From NCBI GenBank assembly GCA_963971305.1, contig CAXARO010001771.1, forward strand, positions 1-64,000: a stretch of DNA of 64,000 bases, read 5' to 3'. This document shows, piece by piece, positions 46,652 through 57,434 of this stretch. Numbering within the stretch: position 1 is the first letter of the stretch; each line of letters starts with the position of its first letter. The notes below the pieces were generated by a model. The model ran no database searches. It saw only the letters and a program-made list of their open reading frames with translations, and was not told the origin of the DNA. The translations under genes and the position numbers were made by a program. The stretch is from Arcuatula senhousia. Taxonomy: Eukaryota; Mollusca; Bivalvia; Mytilida; Mytilidae.

Positions 46652-47219
46652 CTATAGCATGCTGGAATGAGTCAATCGTATTATGGCGCCTCTAACGTTT
46701 CTGAAGTAACGAAGTAGACCTTCATCATTAAAATGAACACCGTCAGAAAATACTGGACAATTACTGTTTTTAATTTACGTAACATTCCAATAACGTTAAT
46801 GAAAGTTCTCTTTTAAGAGTTCGGTTCGCTTCAACCACACGAGTATTATATGCAGGAACAAGTACATGTCTTGTTCTTTGTCTGAATAAAAACTGCATGA
46901 TTGTTATATTTGTAATATTATAACGTGACTGCAGAGTTTCACTGAACAATCTTATCCTTAAAACCAATTCGCTTGTAGCAATCAGTCCATCCAGGTTATT
47001 GCCACCTAATTGTAGAAGTAAATGTGTCGGCTGTGTTCTTCGAATTTCATTCTCCCACCGTCGACAATGGTCTGAGTCCGTTATTTTGCCTCCACTTATG
47101 CCGAAAAGAATGACGTTAGGGTTGTTTCCTAAGCCAAAGTTCATTATCTGTGGGTTCCTTTCAATATAGTTCTTCAGATGGTTTATATGCGAACTTCCTA
47201 AGATCAACACAGTTGCCAT
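46652..47219 (-). pseudogene. SGNH/GDSL-type hydrolase ORF at the 5' end of the Ngaro-like element (frameshifted)
   Basis: From ATG 47219: MATVLILGSSHINHL (block I, GSSH), ISGGKITD (block II-like Gly), HLLLQLGGNNLDG (block III, GGNN), then a stop at 46770. In the next frame the end continues to 46652 as VFSDGVHFNDEGLLRYFRNV, the block V D-x-x-H. One small indel near 46780 therefore separates two halves of a complete SGNH fold of about 185 residues. Hydrolase domains of this type are known in some Ngaro elements and in some CR1 ORF1 proteins; substrate unknown. Here it is the first ORF of the element. Confidence 0.75.
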
Positions 47220-47611
47220 GACTACACATCCGGGTTCCGCTTATATAATTAATGACGTCATGCATATATGAATATTGATAAGGTTAAATTACAAAGAAAT
47301 CAAGCACTAAACCTTTGAAAGTAAAAGTTTAACCTATTAAAATCACACTTACTCTTCAAAATATAATATCGATTATCTCCAAAAATACAGGAATAACAAA
47401 AATTCTCTCCTGTGTTTCAATGTAAATGCACTGTCTAAACAATCGCTGCACGGTCAACGTGACCTCGGGTCCTTGCTCAACGCAAATCACATGTTGAACT
47501 CAAATGTTTGTTTAATAACATTAGACTGTCAATGTCAGTACAGATCAATAATCTAATAACACGATATATTGTTATAAATCGTAATAATCCTTAATCCATA
47601 TTGAAATAGAA

Positions 47612-47790
47612 TCCAAATTTTTTAAAAACAAATTGCATAAATTTAAATTGCTGTTGACCTGTTCGAATGATGTTGAATAAACTGGATTGAACTGGTTTTG
47701 AGGTCAATCAATAATAACCTGGATTATCTCCCTTTTCCCATACATTAATGTGTACCCATAAAATAATTTATTTCATAAATTAATAATTTT
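47612..47790 (-). repeat. Ngaro A1 repeat (element 5' end)
   Basis: 179 bp matching A2 at 41023-41200 and 33576-33750. Landmarks are TGCTGTTGACCTGTTCGAAT and AACTGGTTTTGAGGTCAATC. The outer edge at about 47790 abuts TATCTAAAT and then the Penelope terminus. Confidence 0.75.
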
Positions 47791-47797
47791 TATCTAA

Positions 47798-49180
47798 ATA
47801 AAGGTAATAACAAAACTATCGAACTTGAATGATCAATCTCAAAGTCCAGAGAAAATGACAAAAACGAATCAGTCATACCGGAGAATTGGTGGATCGCAAT
47901 GGTCCTGACTTGGTACAGGCATTTCAAACGAGATGGTGGGTTAAACCAGGTTTAATGGCGTCAAACCTCCCTCTTCCATTGCGATCTAACGATCCGGTAA
48001 TGACCATAGAACACAACATAGATGTGAGACACAATAGGGATATTGAGGTGATCATTTTAGTACAGCAGACCAGTCAAACACTAATTAAAACAATTAACTA
48101 TCATATCTTTTAACTCAATTTTGAACTTTTCTACAAGTGGCTGATAACGAAGAAAGAATTTTTTTTAAAGATCGTATGAGACGTATTGTCATATAGCCCT
48201 GCTCCAAAAGTCGGTCACGAAGAAATCGGTGTCTGATAAAAAAATCTGTGAAATGTGTGCAAGCTCTGGCATATCGAATAAGTTGTGAAATATAAACACC
48301 GTATGCAGGGGAAGTAGGTATATTGCTCTGTAGATTAGGAAAATTAATAATTTGAAAATTATAATCGTCTCTTTTATCGTAAATTTTTGTACTGAGATGA
48401 CCACCTGGGTCAAATTCGAGGTGCAAATCCAAGAAAGACGTGAAGCAATTTGATTCGGTGGTCTCTTTAATCTCCAATTCTGGAGGATATATTGAAGGAA
48501 TCCATCTACCAAATGAAGTGTTATTGACAGAAAGGACATCATCAATATATCTGAATGTAAGATTAAATGACCTTGCCTCTTTCATCTTCTTGTTCTTTAC
48601 GAGTCCATGAAGAAATTCAGTCTCGTAAGAGTATAAAAACAAATCGACGAGGAGAGGAGCACAGTTTGTGCCCATTGGAATGCCGATTTGTTGTTGAAAA
48701 ATCTCTCCTCCGAAGGTGACAAATATGTTGTCAATGAGGAAATCAAGCATACTGCAAACTTGTTCCAGTGTGTAACAAATTTTATCTTTGAAAGATGTTT
48801 TGGAACAGAATGTAGAACTATAACCCAAAACAACAAAATTCCTAGAGTTTGAAAAGGCTTTTTCGAGAAGTTTTTTCAGGCGACATTTTAGTTTTTCGTG
48901 TGGCAAGGTAGTGTATAAAGTTGAAAAATCGAACGTTTTCAAAGAGTGAACCTCAGAAAATGATCTAGATTTAAAATGATCTAACAAATCTTTTGAGTTC
49001 TTCAAAATCCACATATGGTTAATTCCACTACGATTATAAATAGTGTCGCAGTATGCTTGTTGACCTTCTTTGACAGCAGACAAGATTTTAGTTAAATGAA
49101 CGGACAGCTCTGTAGTTGAACATGATGAAGATCCAGCTATATACCTTTCTTTGTAAAAGCACACACATGAAAAATTATTT
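47798..49180 (-). mobile_element. Penelope-like element, 5'-truncated
   Basis: Longest Penelope copy in the window: RT sequence (49164-48115) and 3' UTR ending at AAAGGTAATAAC (47798). The 3' UTR has the inverted pair GGATCGCAATGG / CCATTGCGATC about 90 bp apart. Sequence upstream of 49180 is AT-rich and not Penelope-like, so the 5' half is missing. Confidence 0.8.
48115..49164 (-). CDS. Penelope-like reverse transcriptase, N-terminally truncated
   Basis: About 350 codons with no internal stop and no proper ATG at the start; the frame simply opens upstream, consistent with 5' truncation. Residues ~1-60 (RYIAGSSSCSTTELSVHLTK, INHMWILKNSKDLLD) are the pre-palm region. Then TFDFSTLYTTLPHEKL (motif A, catalytic Asp), QQQIGIPMGTNCAPLLVDLF (motif B), FRYIDDVLSVN (motif C, Asp-Asp) and SFLDLHLEFD. 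The C-terminus (AYGVYISQLIRYARAC, LLEQGYMTIRL) is the usual end of this family; no GIY-YIG endonuclease follows. The RT palm looks intact, yet the fragment cannot transpose alone. Confidence 0.8.
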   Translation of the reverse strand: MCFYKERYIAGSSSCSTTELSVHLTKILSAVKEGQQAYCDTIYNRSGINHMWILKNSKDLLDHFKSRSFSEVHSLKTFDFSTLYTTLPHEKLKCRLKKLLEKAFSNSRNFVVLGYSSTFCSKTSFKDKICYTLEQVCSMLDFLIDNIFVTFGGEIFQQQIGIPMGTNCAPLLVDLFLYSYETEFLHGLVKNKKMKEARSFNLTFRYIDDVLSVNNTSFGRWIPSIYPPELEIKETTESNCFTSFLDLHLEFDPGGHLSTKIYDKRDDYNFQIINFPNLQSNIPTSPAYGVYISQLIRYARACTHFTDFFIRHRFLRDRLLEQGYMTIRLIRSLKKILSSLSATCRKVQN

Positions 49181-49189
49181 GTATATCAT

Positions 49190-49920
49190 ATGACAAAATA
49201 TGTCTCGATTAATTTTTTGCAATTGAAATTTTCAAAAACAATCATCATCTTCTATATTTTTATCAATTTTAAAAACATGAATAAAAGTAGCAAAATCTCA
49301 TCTCTCAAAATTGAAAATGTGCATATGTACCAAGTTCCCTACCTATTTTATATCCAAGTAGCTTGACTTGGCTTGTTCTGGTCGAATTGCTAATATCATA
49401 GATTATATGAGATGTATTTTAATAGTGTACGTGGAATAACAGTGTGGTTCAATAAACTAAGCCCCCATAACAACTGTCAAGATTAGAGATTCGATCTCCG
49501 TTAGTTGTGAACATTTCTTGAACCGATTTTCCAACCGACATCATTTGCAAGGTATCAAGTCAAAACGCCCCCTACCGAAGCGCCCCCAAGAAAGAAAGAA
49601 CGCACCCGGAAAAACGCGAGGGACTTATGTGGGTGGGTGGGGAACAAAGGAATAATTTAATTTTAACCTTTTTACCACATTTGTTAACATTTACATGTAA
49701 GTTCTCCTGATTTTTGCAGACTCAAAATATCAGTTTTGGGCGGTGACCTTTTGCCTTAAAAATCTCCTTGTTCTGACCAAATTTCAAATGTCAATCATGT
49801 ATATTCTAAAAACTGAAAAAAGTAAAACTTTCAATATTGTTAAACACATTCCATGAGGTTTTCGGGTAATATTTTTTTGCAAGGCCCTTCACGCCGCTCG
49901 CATATAAACTTTCAGCTTAT
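49190..49920. other. No recognised feature
   Basis: AT-rich with a short weak match to the ATGAGATGTGG repeat (49405-49440) and a CGCCCCC-rich patch near 49565-49620. No ORF of note. Confidence 0.35.
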
Positions 49921-50420
49921 TAAGCTCTACAAAAGTCTCCTTAGAGTCGAAGCTGTCTGTAGGGGAAAGGGTCATTTAAAGGTCTAACACAGTTTTTTTT
50001 CATGTGTTTGCCCTATATAACCTGTATAATGAGAATTAAGGTCTACTAAAGTTTCCTTTGGGTCGAAATTGTCAGATGACCAATGATAGGGGTTATGACA
50101 CTTAGAATCTGAAAATAGCGTTGTAATTTTTTGCACTATAGAATAAAAACTAATGTAGAAAAAAACAAGGTTGTATTACTTAGACCTTAAGCTCATTTAG
50201 CTCTACAGAAGTCTCCATTTAGTCGATGTTGTCAGATGAAATCGTATAGAGGTTATGGTCCTTCATAGGTCAAAAAAAATGTTTATTCATGTTCTGGTCC
50301 TATAGAAATGCCGTTCCTTGTTCAAATCTTAAGATTATTAAATAGAAGCTCTTCAAAATTACAAAAATAAAGTACATTGGATCATTGTTGCCAAATGATC
50401 CACTATAGGTGTTATATAGC
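49920..50420 (+). repeat. Decayed core units of the AGCTCACCTGGCC hairpin family
   Basis: AGCTCTACAAAAGTCTCC, GTCGAAATTGTCAGATGACC, TAGGGGTTATG and CATGTGTTTGCCCTATA recur with a period of about 150-165 bp and match the core of the element at 60611-61976. Head and tail are not visible. Confidence 0.6.
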
Positions 50421-50834
50421 TCAAAAAAGAGAACCTAAAGGCTTACTCTTGTTTAAGCTGTTGAAGGTTTTATGAGCACCTCCAAATCGCAAAGCACTTG
50501 AAGTCTTAGATTGATATATCTTTGTGTTCATGGGTCTTAGTAGTAGGTAAACATAGTTGCACCTTCCTGTTTCATGAACTAGGTTCGACCTAATGATCAT
50601 ACCATTCTTCTTACCATGGCCTTTATTGTCTGGTTGAGTGACCGACAATTTTTAATGCATTACAATAGCAATGCTTAAGTTTATATCTTAGGAACTATAG
50701 ATAAGTCTTAGTTTGATTAAACCTAATGTCACGTTGCATCAGAGCTAGACTGTTACAGCTGTATCCTCATCTTTTAACATTGACCACTAATTAACGGTTA
50801 GGCAACTATTATAGATTTCTTTGTTACATGTATG

Positions 50835-50963
50835 CAGTGGCGGATCCAAAAATTTCGAAAAGAGTGGACCCGCTATGGTCATGTTTCAATGATTTCCTAT
50901 GTATGCAACCGAATTTTCCACTAAATGGTCCCTATCCCGGGGTCCCCTCCGGATCAGCCCTTG
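50835..50963. mobile_element. hAT-like MITE with GTATG target duplication
   Basis: Ends CAGTGGCGGATCC and GGATCAGCCCTTG are inverted copies (10 of 13). GTATG flanks both sides (50830-50834, 50964-50968). 129 bp with no coding capacity. The CAGTGGCGGATCC end is widespread among hAT-type MITEs; a 5-bp duplication would fit the 5-bp-duplicating hAT branch. Confidence 0.65.
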
Positions 50964-51166
50964 GTATGTTTAGAAATATCAGAGTTTAATTTTGATATTT
51001 CATAATTTTTTCAATGCATAGCGGAATTAACAAGGAATAAATTATTCTAATTGTGCTTGCAGGCGAGTATACTATTTTTTTCTATTCTAAATAATTGTAT
51101 ATATAACCTTAAATTAAAAAATGCAAATATGCGCAGAAACAAAAGTTATTGGAAAAATTTTCTTTA

Positions 51167-52008
51167 TATATGTCGTGTACATGTTATTATTTTGTACAAG
51201 TTATAACCTGTATGAAAAATTTGTACAAGTTATTACTTGTATGATGACATCGTACAAGTTATAACCTGTACAAGTTCAGTTGTACAAGTAATAACTTGTA
51301 CGGAAATTTTTGAAGGTACAACTGTTCAATGATTTTAATTGTGTAGGTCAGTTTGATTTAGTTTGTCTATATTTCAAGAACTTTTTTAGGTTTAATTTGG
51401 TATTTTTTATCATGGATTTTTAAATTGTGCCGCATAAACATATTCCACATCTCATTATTTTCTATTTTGTAAAGAGGTGTCTCCCTTTTCATGTGATATC
51501 TTATCAAATAGCTATGTCCCTGAACGTTTTGAGTAATTTTAAGTAAATGGTGTACCTTTTTACAGTGGGTTAACGGTTTTTAGAATAAATGCCAAATGCT
51601 AAATTGACTTCAAATATATTTTTTCTTTATTTTACAGACTTAAAATAACTCAAGAACTTTGAACTTAACACTAAATATTTATTCACAATTGCTGATTTGA
51701 TAACCTTTTCATTTATAAACTGTTCTTAAAAAATAACTGTTTATTTCCCAAGTTTATAAATAAATACAATTAGACCATATTGTTAGGTTGCTTTCTAGCT
51801 TTTGAACATATTTCTTATATTATTTTACAGATAAGCCCTTGTACAAGTTATTATTTTTTCATGAAAAATTTCCGTCCAAGTTATTACTTGTACAACTGCG
51901 CTTGTACTAGTTATAACTTGTTTGATGCCCTCATACAAGTAATAACTTGTACGATTTTTTCATACATGTTATAACTTGTACAAAATAATAACATGTACAC
52001 GACATATA
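51167..52008. mobile_element. MITE whose terminal repeats are arrays of a small palindrome
   Basis: TATATGTCGTGTACATGTTA at 51167 is matched in inverted form by the end at 52008, and the arms stay complementary for about 145 bp. Within each arm the 20-22-bp palindrome GTACAAGTTATTACTTGTAC recurs three to four times with small changes. TA may be the target duplication. The interior (51318-51830) is AT-rich without genes. Confidence 0.75.
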
Positions 52009-52039
52009 CAACTTGTTAATGAGATAAAACATATTAATC

Positions 52040-52600
52040 AAGGAAGACTTTAAACAAACTCCATGACGAACGAGATGAGAACAACTTTCCTAGCTTATTG
52101 AATGTCCGTATCACAACTGATTCGTTATTCCAAAGCTTGTGAGAGTGGGACATACTTTGTTACCCTGATAGAGTTAACGTTTGAGAATCAAATTGCTAAT
52201 ACAGGTTAATGTTGCTACTTGATTGTTGCAACTGCTTAATATGAAATTTTACTGAACAAACCATCCTCTTATAGAACAATATAGGATTTCTATCAATCAA
52301 ATGAGTACGTGTACACTGCCTTGACCGTTACAACATGACCGATGTGTTGCAACACCCAGAGACTTCTGACTCTTCCAAAGCACCTATCTTGTTGATTGCT
52401 ATTTAGTTGTTTTTTGTGTGTTTCTATGTCTTCGGTTTCTTCGTTTTGCACTCGTTTGTGTTAACTGGTTTTGCCTTTGCCCTTTAGGACTTTTGACATG
52501 CGAATTCCCCATTGATACCTCTTGCCTTTTTCAAAAATACAAAAAGCGAACAACCAGGTGGTTGTATACTGGATATTTGGCAATCGTAATGGTCCTGTCT
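52040..52600 (+). pseudogene. Old Penelope-like 3' fragment
   Basis: 52090-52220 reads, with shifts and stops, as the C-terminal end of a Penelope RT (pattern Y-x-x-Q-L-I-R-Y-S-x-A-C, then a K-L-L-x-Q-G-Y-like piece). 52400-52560 is the dispersed repeat GGTTTTGCCTTTGCCCTTTA that follows. Much decayed. Confidence 0.45.
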
Positions 52601-52939
52601 TAAATAAAGTTTTAAAATATGGTGAGTTGAACAAATCTTAATTACACCAAAATTTTCAAAGGGTACGATGGATGTTGTATCAAAAAGAAATCGAGGAAAA
52701 CTTTACCTATAACCTATCTCTTTGCTACATACAATGAATAGCAACTAATGTGACATTATATGATACATGTACCATTGACATGTGTAAAAACGCTGTATAT
52801 CCTTTTGAAAATGTGTTTTCATTTATTTTAAATTCTTGTGTTCTGCTGAAATAATTTCTTTCTTTTAATGTATTTAAAAGAACAACATCTTGTATTTTGT
52901 AACAGCATCAAAATATTCGATTTCTCACACTTTACACTT

Positions 52940-53700
52940 CTGTTCCACATGAACAACTGAAATTGCGATTAGTACAGCTGATTAAACGCAGCTTTTACAA
53001 TAAGACTGGAAAACGCAGGTACAAATGTCTAGTAGTCGATTATACCAAGAGTTACTTTGTTATCAATGAGTCTAAGAAAAAGAAGAAATTTACAGAAGAC
53101 CAAATAATCGACATGCTCTTATTGACAACATATCTGTTCAGTTTGGTGGACGTGTTTTTCAGCAAACAATAGGGATTCCAATGGGCACTAATTGTGCACC
53201 TTTGCTTGCTGATTTGTTTCTTCATTCATATGAATCAGACTTCTTACAATCTTTTCAAGACAAAAAAGACCGTAGACTAGCTCTCTCTTTCAAAATCACG
53301 TTCCGTTATTTTGATGATTTCCTTTCACTAAACAAGTCTCGATTTGGTGACTTTCTCCATCTCATATATCCCCAGGAGCTTGAGATCAAGACACAACGGA
53401 TTCTAGGAAGTCTGCTTCATATTTAGATCTACATCTCGAAATTGACTCTCAAGGAAGACTTTCAACAAGGCTCTATGACAAACGTGATGACTTCAACTTT
53501 CCAATCGTCAACTTTCCCTTCCTGTGTAGCAACATTTCGTCCGCTCCAGCTTATGGAGTTTACGTATCTCAATTGATTCGTTACTCCAGAGCATGCGGGA
53601 CTTACATCGATTTCCTTAGCAGAGCGACACGTCTGACGCAAAAATTGCTCACACAGGGTTATGTTGCTCCTCGGTTGCTGGTGCTGGGATATGCGGAAAA
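52940..53700 (+). pseudogene. Decayed Penelope-like reverse transcriptase
   Basis: The plus-strand frame 53181-53426 has MGTNCAPLLADLFLHSYESD (motif B) and ITFRYFDDFLSLNKS, where the catalytic Asp pair is kept (F-D-D). 52963-53172 holds the sequence just before motif B in another frame (VDVFFSK then a stop). 53440-53690 gives LYDKRDDFNFPIVNFPFLCS and YVSQLIRYSRACGTYIDFLS in further frames. It is a different, more diverged family than the copy at 48115. Confidence 0.65.
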
Positions 53701-53968
53701 TGTAGATCAAGATGACATAATTCTAGTATGGATGCCGATCGCTATCCAATATGTACACATTTACAAAATATCATTCCTCTACTGCATGCAGTTGCTGAGA
53801 CATGGACCTTACCGAAAACTTAAACAAACCAAGCGCTATAACTCCGTACGGCCCGGGACATGAAAAATCTATATTATTTGCAATTGCAAACCATTAAATC
53901 TGTTCACACCAAATACCGATGAAATTGTAATTGTGATTTGAATAATAAATGAATCAGTGTTTAATGTT

Positions 53969-54212
53969 GGGGACCGACCATTTAACTTGAAAATATTCTG
54001 AAAATTATTTTTGATGAAAAAAATATTTTGGCAGCTGAGAGTAAGAAAAAAAAATATTCCGAAGAAGGATTTCTGCTATAGAAATAATGCTGCTAATGAA
54101 AAAAATATTCTGTCACGACGCCTTCTAAACATAGATATTTTGTCCGCATTGTCAAAAAAAAATTTCTGATCAAAACAAAAAACCAAGGCTTCAAGTTTAA
54201 TGGTCCGTCCCT
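53969..54212. mobile_element. MITE with ~22-bp terminal inverted repeats
   Basis: GGGGACCGACCATTTAACTT at 53969 pairs with AAGTTTAATGGTCCGTCCCT ending at 54212. The interior is AT-rich with AAAAAAATATT words. No ORF. Confidence 0.6.
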
Positions 54213-54242
54213 TACCGAAAGTTCCCAAATAAAGCGATAATT

Positions 54243-54271
54243 ATGTCTCCCAAACAAAAGTTTGGAGACAT
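54243..54271 (+). repeat. Head hairpin H0 of a Helentron-like element (no tail in window)
   Basis: ATGTCTCCCAAAC and GTTTGGAGACAT form the stem, followed by ATTGTTTTTACTCCGTTTCT and TTATTATTA, where the next element is inserted. Only one tail with the matching word exists (57372) and bracket order assigns it to the head at 55289, so H0 is unclosed. Confidence 0.7.
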
Positions 54272-54298
54272 ATTGTTTTTACTCCGTTTCTTATTATT

Positions 54299-54345
54299 AA
54301 GGTCTTTCCCTTCCGTAGGAAAGACCTTATTGTCTTCGTTCGGCC

Positions 54346-54377
<32 letters not shown>

Positions 54378-55275
54378 TTTTTTTTTTTCTGCCGCTCGTG
54401 AGCAAAAAGTTTCTTGACCGATCTTAATGAAATTTGGCACACTTATTCAGCTATGCCAGGAATAGAAATGAGTATGCCTGTGAGCGCCAACCCCCTTTAG
54501 TTTCGGCGCAATAGCGCTAAACCCTTGTGATCGGATCTCCTCAGAAACGGTAATAGTTATCAAGATTCTGTTTAGTGAAAATGGTAGCTTACATCCTGGT
54601 GATGATTTATTATGGAAAAAGAATGCTATAATTTACTTCCTGGTTGCGCGCGTATGGCGCAAACTTGGCGCAAAATGTCAAAGTTGTCCGATTTTGATGA
54701 AATTTAGTTTCCTAGTAGATTTGAGGGTCCTGATTACAAATATGCAATCGAAAACTTTTTTGCGTTTACCATTGCCAAAATGGCGGCCGTCAAACGGTTT
54801 TTTGCTTATAACTCGAAAACCGTTAGAGATAGTATAGACAATATATGAACAAAAAATGATTGTCTTGAAAAGACCTACAATTTGAGTCCAAACAGTGCAT
54901 GATTTGGTTGAGCGGTTTTGAAATAACGGCCGAAACAAGTTTTCGCGAAATACGTTTTTTGCCAATAACTTGAAAACCTTAACAGATAGTATAATAGACA
55001 TGTGTATGAAAAATGACCGTCTTGACAAGACCTATAATTTAAGCCCAAAAAGTACATGATACGGTTGAGTGATTTCAAAATGGCGGCCGAAAACATCATC
55101 CTTTGCATTATTTACTTATATAACATTTAAACGGTTATATATAATATAGTACATATATATATATTTTTTTATATCAGTAATTGAAGAGTTTAACTTTAAG
55201 ACAAAGGTCAAAGGTCATAGGTCACGTTTATGGGAAAGACCTCTCATTTGTTCTCGGAACAAATGGCATTTTAAT
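54299..55275 (+). mobile_element. Hairpin-headed Helentron-like element R
   Basis: Head AAGGTCTTTCC..GGAAAGACCTT (54299-54328) and TTA microsatellite. The body carries phrases such as AAAATGGCGGCCG and two diverged core units (AACTCGAAAACCGTTAGAGA and AACTTGAAAACCTTAACAGA). Matching tail word GGGAAAGACCT (55232-55242) and 3' hairpin CATTTGTTC-TCG-GAACAAATG (55245-55265). Inserted in the TTATTA run after H0. Confidence 0.75.
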
Positions 55276-55411
55276 TATTATTATTATTATGTCTCCCAAA
55301 CGAAAGTTTGGAGACATATTGTTTTTACTCTGTTTCTTCTTATTATTATTAAGTCCCCCAAACAACGTTTGGGGACTTATTGTTTTTGCACCGTTTCTTA
55401 TTCTTATTATT

Positions 55412-56439
55412 AAGTCGCCCAAAACAAAGTTTTGGCGACTTATTGTTTTTACCCCGTTTCTTATTATTCTTATTAAGTCGCCCAAAACAAAGTTTGGGAG
55501 ACTTATTGTTTTTGCACCGTTTCTTATTATTATTATTATTATTATTATTCTGATTCTTTATCGTAAAGCTGTCCTCCCTAATACAAAAAAATGGTTCAAG
55601 GAAATTGAATAACACTTGTTGGATTGGATAGTGGGTCACTCGTAGGCGTGTAATCATGTTTTGAAATTTTCAAGATGGACGCCGTTTCAAAATGGCGGCC
55701 ATCGGAAAAAGTGGGCGGAAATTTTTTTTTCATCGGATCGTCTTGAAAATTTGTCATCTGGGTAAAGCGGGTATGCTGAATTCAAATCTGCGACCAGATT
55801 TGAAATCCGACTTCCGGTTTCAAAATGGCGGCCATTTTACTACACCCGCCCCCTTTAAAATGTGAACTTTGTCCGATTTCAATGAAATTTGATTTCTATC
55901 CATATTTTATTGTACTAAATGGGAAGAAAAGGTATCCAAGGCGATTTTGGGCGACTTGTGTGTTGGCATCCCAACACAAATTATAGCTAGTTATTATTCC
56001 TTTTCTTACCCTTGAACTTGTCCAAAGAACTAGTCCTAGGATTTTAGAGTGAGATTAACAAAACTTGGCAAAGTTGTAGACCATCATCAAAAGTTTTGCA
56101 GGTGCGTTGGATTTTTTCATCATGGCCGCCGTTTCAAAATGGCGGCCATCGGAAAAAGTGGGCGGAATTTTTTTTTTCATCGGATCGTCTTAAAAATTAG
56201 TCATCAGGGTAAAGCGGGTATGCTGAGTTCATATCTGCGATCGGATTTGAAATCCAACTTACGGTTTTAAAATGGCGGCCATTTTACTACACCCGCCCCC
56301 CTTAAAAATGTAAACTTTGTCTGATTTCAATGAAATTTGATTTCTATACATATTTTATTGTACTGAATGGGAAGAAAAAGTATCCAAGGCGATTTTGGGC
56401 GACTTGTGTGTTGGCATCCCAACACAAATTATAGCTAGT
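55412..56439 (+). mobile_element. Helentron-like shell S3
   Basis: Head AAGTCGCCCAAAAC..GTTTTGGCGACTT (55412-55441). Tail word TTTTGGGCGACTT (56393-56405), 3' hairpin TGTGTTGG-CATC-CCAACACA (56407-56426), end TAGCTAG. S4 is inserted after its head; its body resumes at about 55992. The body closely resembles S4 (AAAATGGCGGCCATCGGAAA, AAGCGGGTATGCTGA). Confidence 0.8.
55475..55991 (+). mobile_element. Helentron-like core element S4 (innermost)
   Basis: Head AAGTCGCCCAAA..TTTGGGAGACTT (55475-55504, one stem mismatch). Tail word TTTTGGGCGACTT (55945-55957) and hairpin TGTGTTGG-CATC-CCAACACA (55959-55978). About 517 bp and uninterrupted, the minimal form of this family. Frames across it are low-complexity and not genes. 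Confidence 0.8.
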
Positions 56440-57434
56440 TCTTCTTCTTCTTCTTCCGATTCTTCCACTTAGTCGTGAACTTGTCCGGAGATCCAAGAGA
56501 AAACGACTCCACATATCAATATGAAACTTGGCAGGATAATAGATTGTAAAGAAAGGAAGCTTAGTGGACAATCGGAATTTTCAAAATGGCCACCGTTTCC
56601 ATGGAAACAGGAAAATGGACTAAATATTGGACATTGCAATATCTCGGTAACCTAGGTGCGCAGGGTTCTGAAATTTTGTAGGTTGATAGAGCAAAACATT
56701 CTCTTTAATAATATAAAAAAAATTTTGAAGCGATATTTACGGTTTTCGAGATATAAATAAAAATGTGATTTCTCAAGGGAGATAATCGGGTCGAAATTTT
56801 CAAAGTGCTCCGATTTACATGAAAATTGATATTTAGGGGTTTTTTGACATGCTGAAGAGAATAATGGCAATTACGGGTCGTTTGGGGGACTTTGTGACTT
56901 GCTTGCAATCACAGTTAATACTTGTTATTATTATTATTATTATTCTTTTTCTTCTTTCTCCCGCCATGAACGTGTCCGTACCGTTTCTTCAAAACACCTC
57001 GAAGGATTTTAACGAAACATTGTAGGAAGGTAGATGGGTTACTAGAGTTGTTGAGGGACTTTAAAAAAATTTCAAAATGGCTGCCGTTTCCGTGTAATTG
57101 GCGAAAGTTCATAATATAGGACATTGCAATATCTCGGTTACCTAGGTGCATAGGAGGCTGAAATTTTGTAGGTGAATAGAGCAATAGGAGCTCTTCAATA
57201 ATACGAAAAAAAATTTTGAAGCGATATTTACGGTTTTCGAGTTATTTGCGAAAATGTGATTTTTCGGGCCCAAAAATGCGAAAATCGTCAAAATGCTTCG
57301 ATATCGACAAAATTTTGTATTTAGGGGTTTTAAAAGATGGCGAATCATAATACGAGGTCAAAATTGGGTTCGTTTGGGAGACATTTTTGTGTTGGGCATC
57401 CCCAACACAGTCAGCACTTGTTATTATTATTATT

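Larger units (their letters stand above)
37577..47790 (-). mobile_element. Ngaro-like tyrosine-recombinase retrotransposon with split direct repeats
   Basis: Minus-strand order: A1 (47790-47612), SGNH hydrolase ORF, Gag, RT-RNase H, tyrosine recombinase, four hairpins, B1 (41511-41201), A2 (41200-41023), B2 (40844-40596 plus 37640-37577, split by a TIR transposon). The A1 / B1-A2-B2 layout is that of Ngaro-type elements, which integrate by a recombinase and leave no target duplication; none is seen. Without the transposon it is about 7.3 kb. Gag, RT, recombinase and hydrolase each carry a stop or frameshift, so this copy looks dead although the catalytic residues survive. Its 5' end lies about 8 bp from a Penelope 3' terminus. 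Confidence 0.75.
55351..56930 (+). mobile_element. Helentron-like shell S2
   Basis: Head AAGTCCCCCAAAC..GTTTGGGGACTT (55351-55378). Tail word GTTTGGGGGACTT (56880-56892), 3' hairpin TGTGA..TCACA (893-913 after 56000), end ATACTTG. S3 is inserted after its head; its body resumes at about 56440 with a TTC run. Confidence 0.8.
55289..57420 (+). mobile_element. Helentron-like shell S1 (outermost closed shell)
   Basis: Head ATGTCTCCCAAAC..GTTTGGAGACAT (55289-55317). Tail word GTTTGGGAGACAT (57372-57384), 3' hairpin TGTGTTGGG-CATC-CCCAACACA (57388-57409) and end CACTTG before a TTATTATT run. S2 is inserted in its TTATTATT just after the head; its own body resumes at about 56931. Confidence 0.8.

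Noticed and set aside
55181..55657. ORFs of 85-143 codons rich in Ile/Lys/Asn
   Set aside because: They translate the repeated heads and TTA runs of the nested elements and have low complexity.
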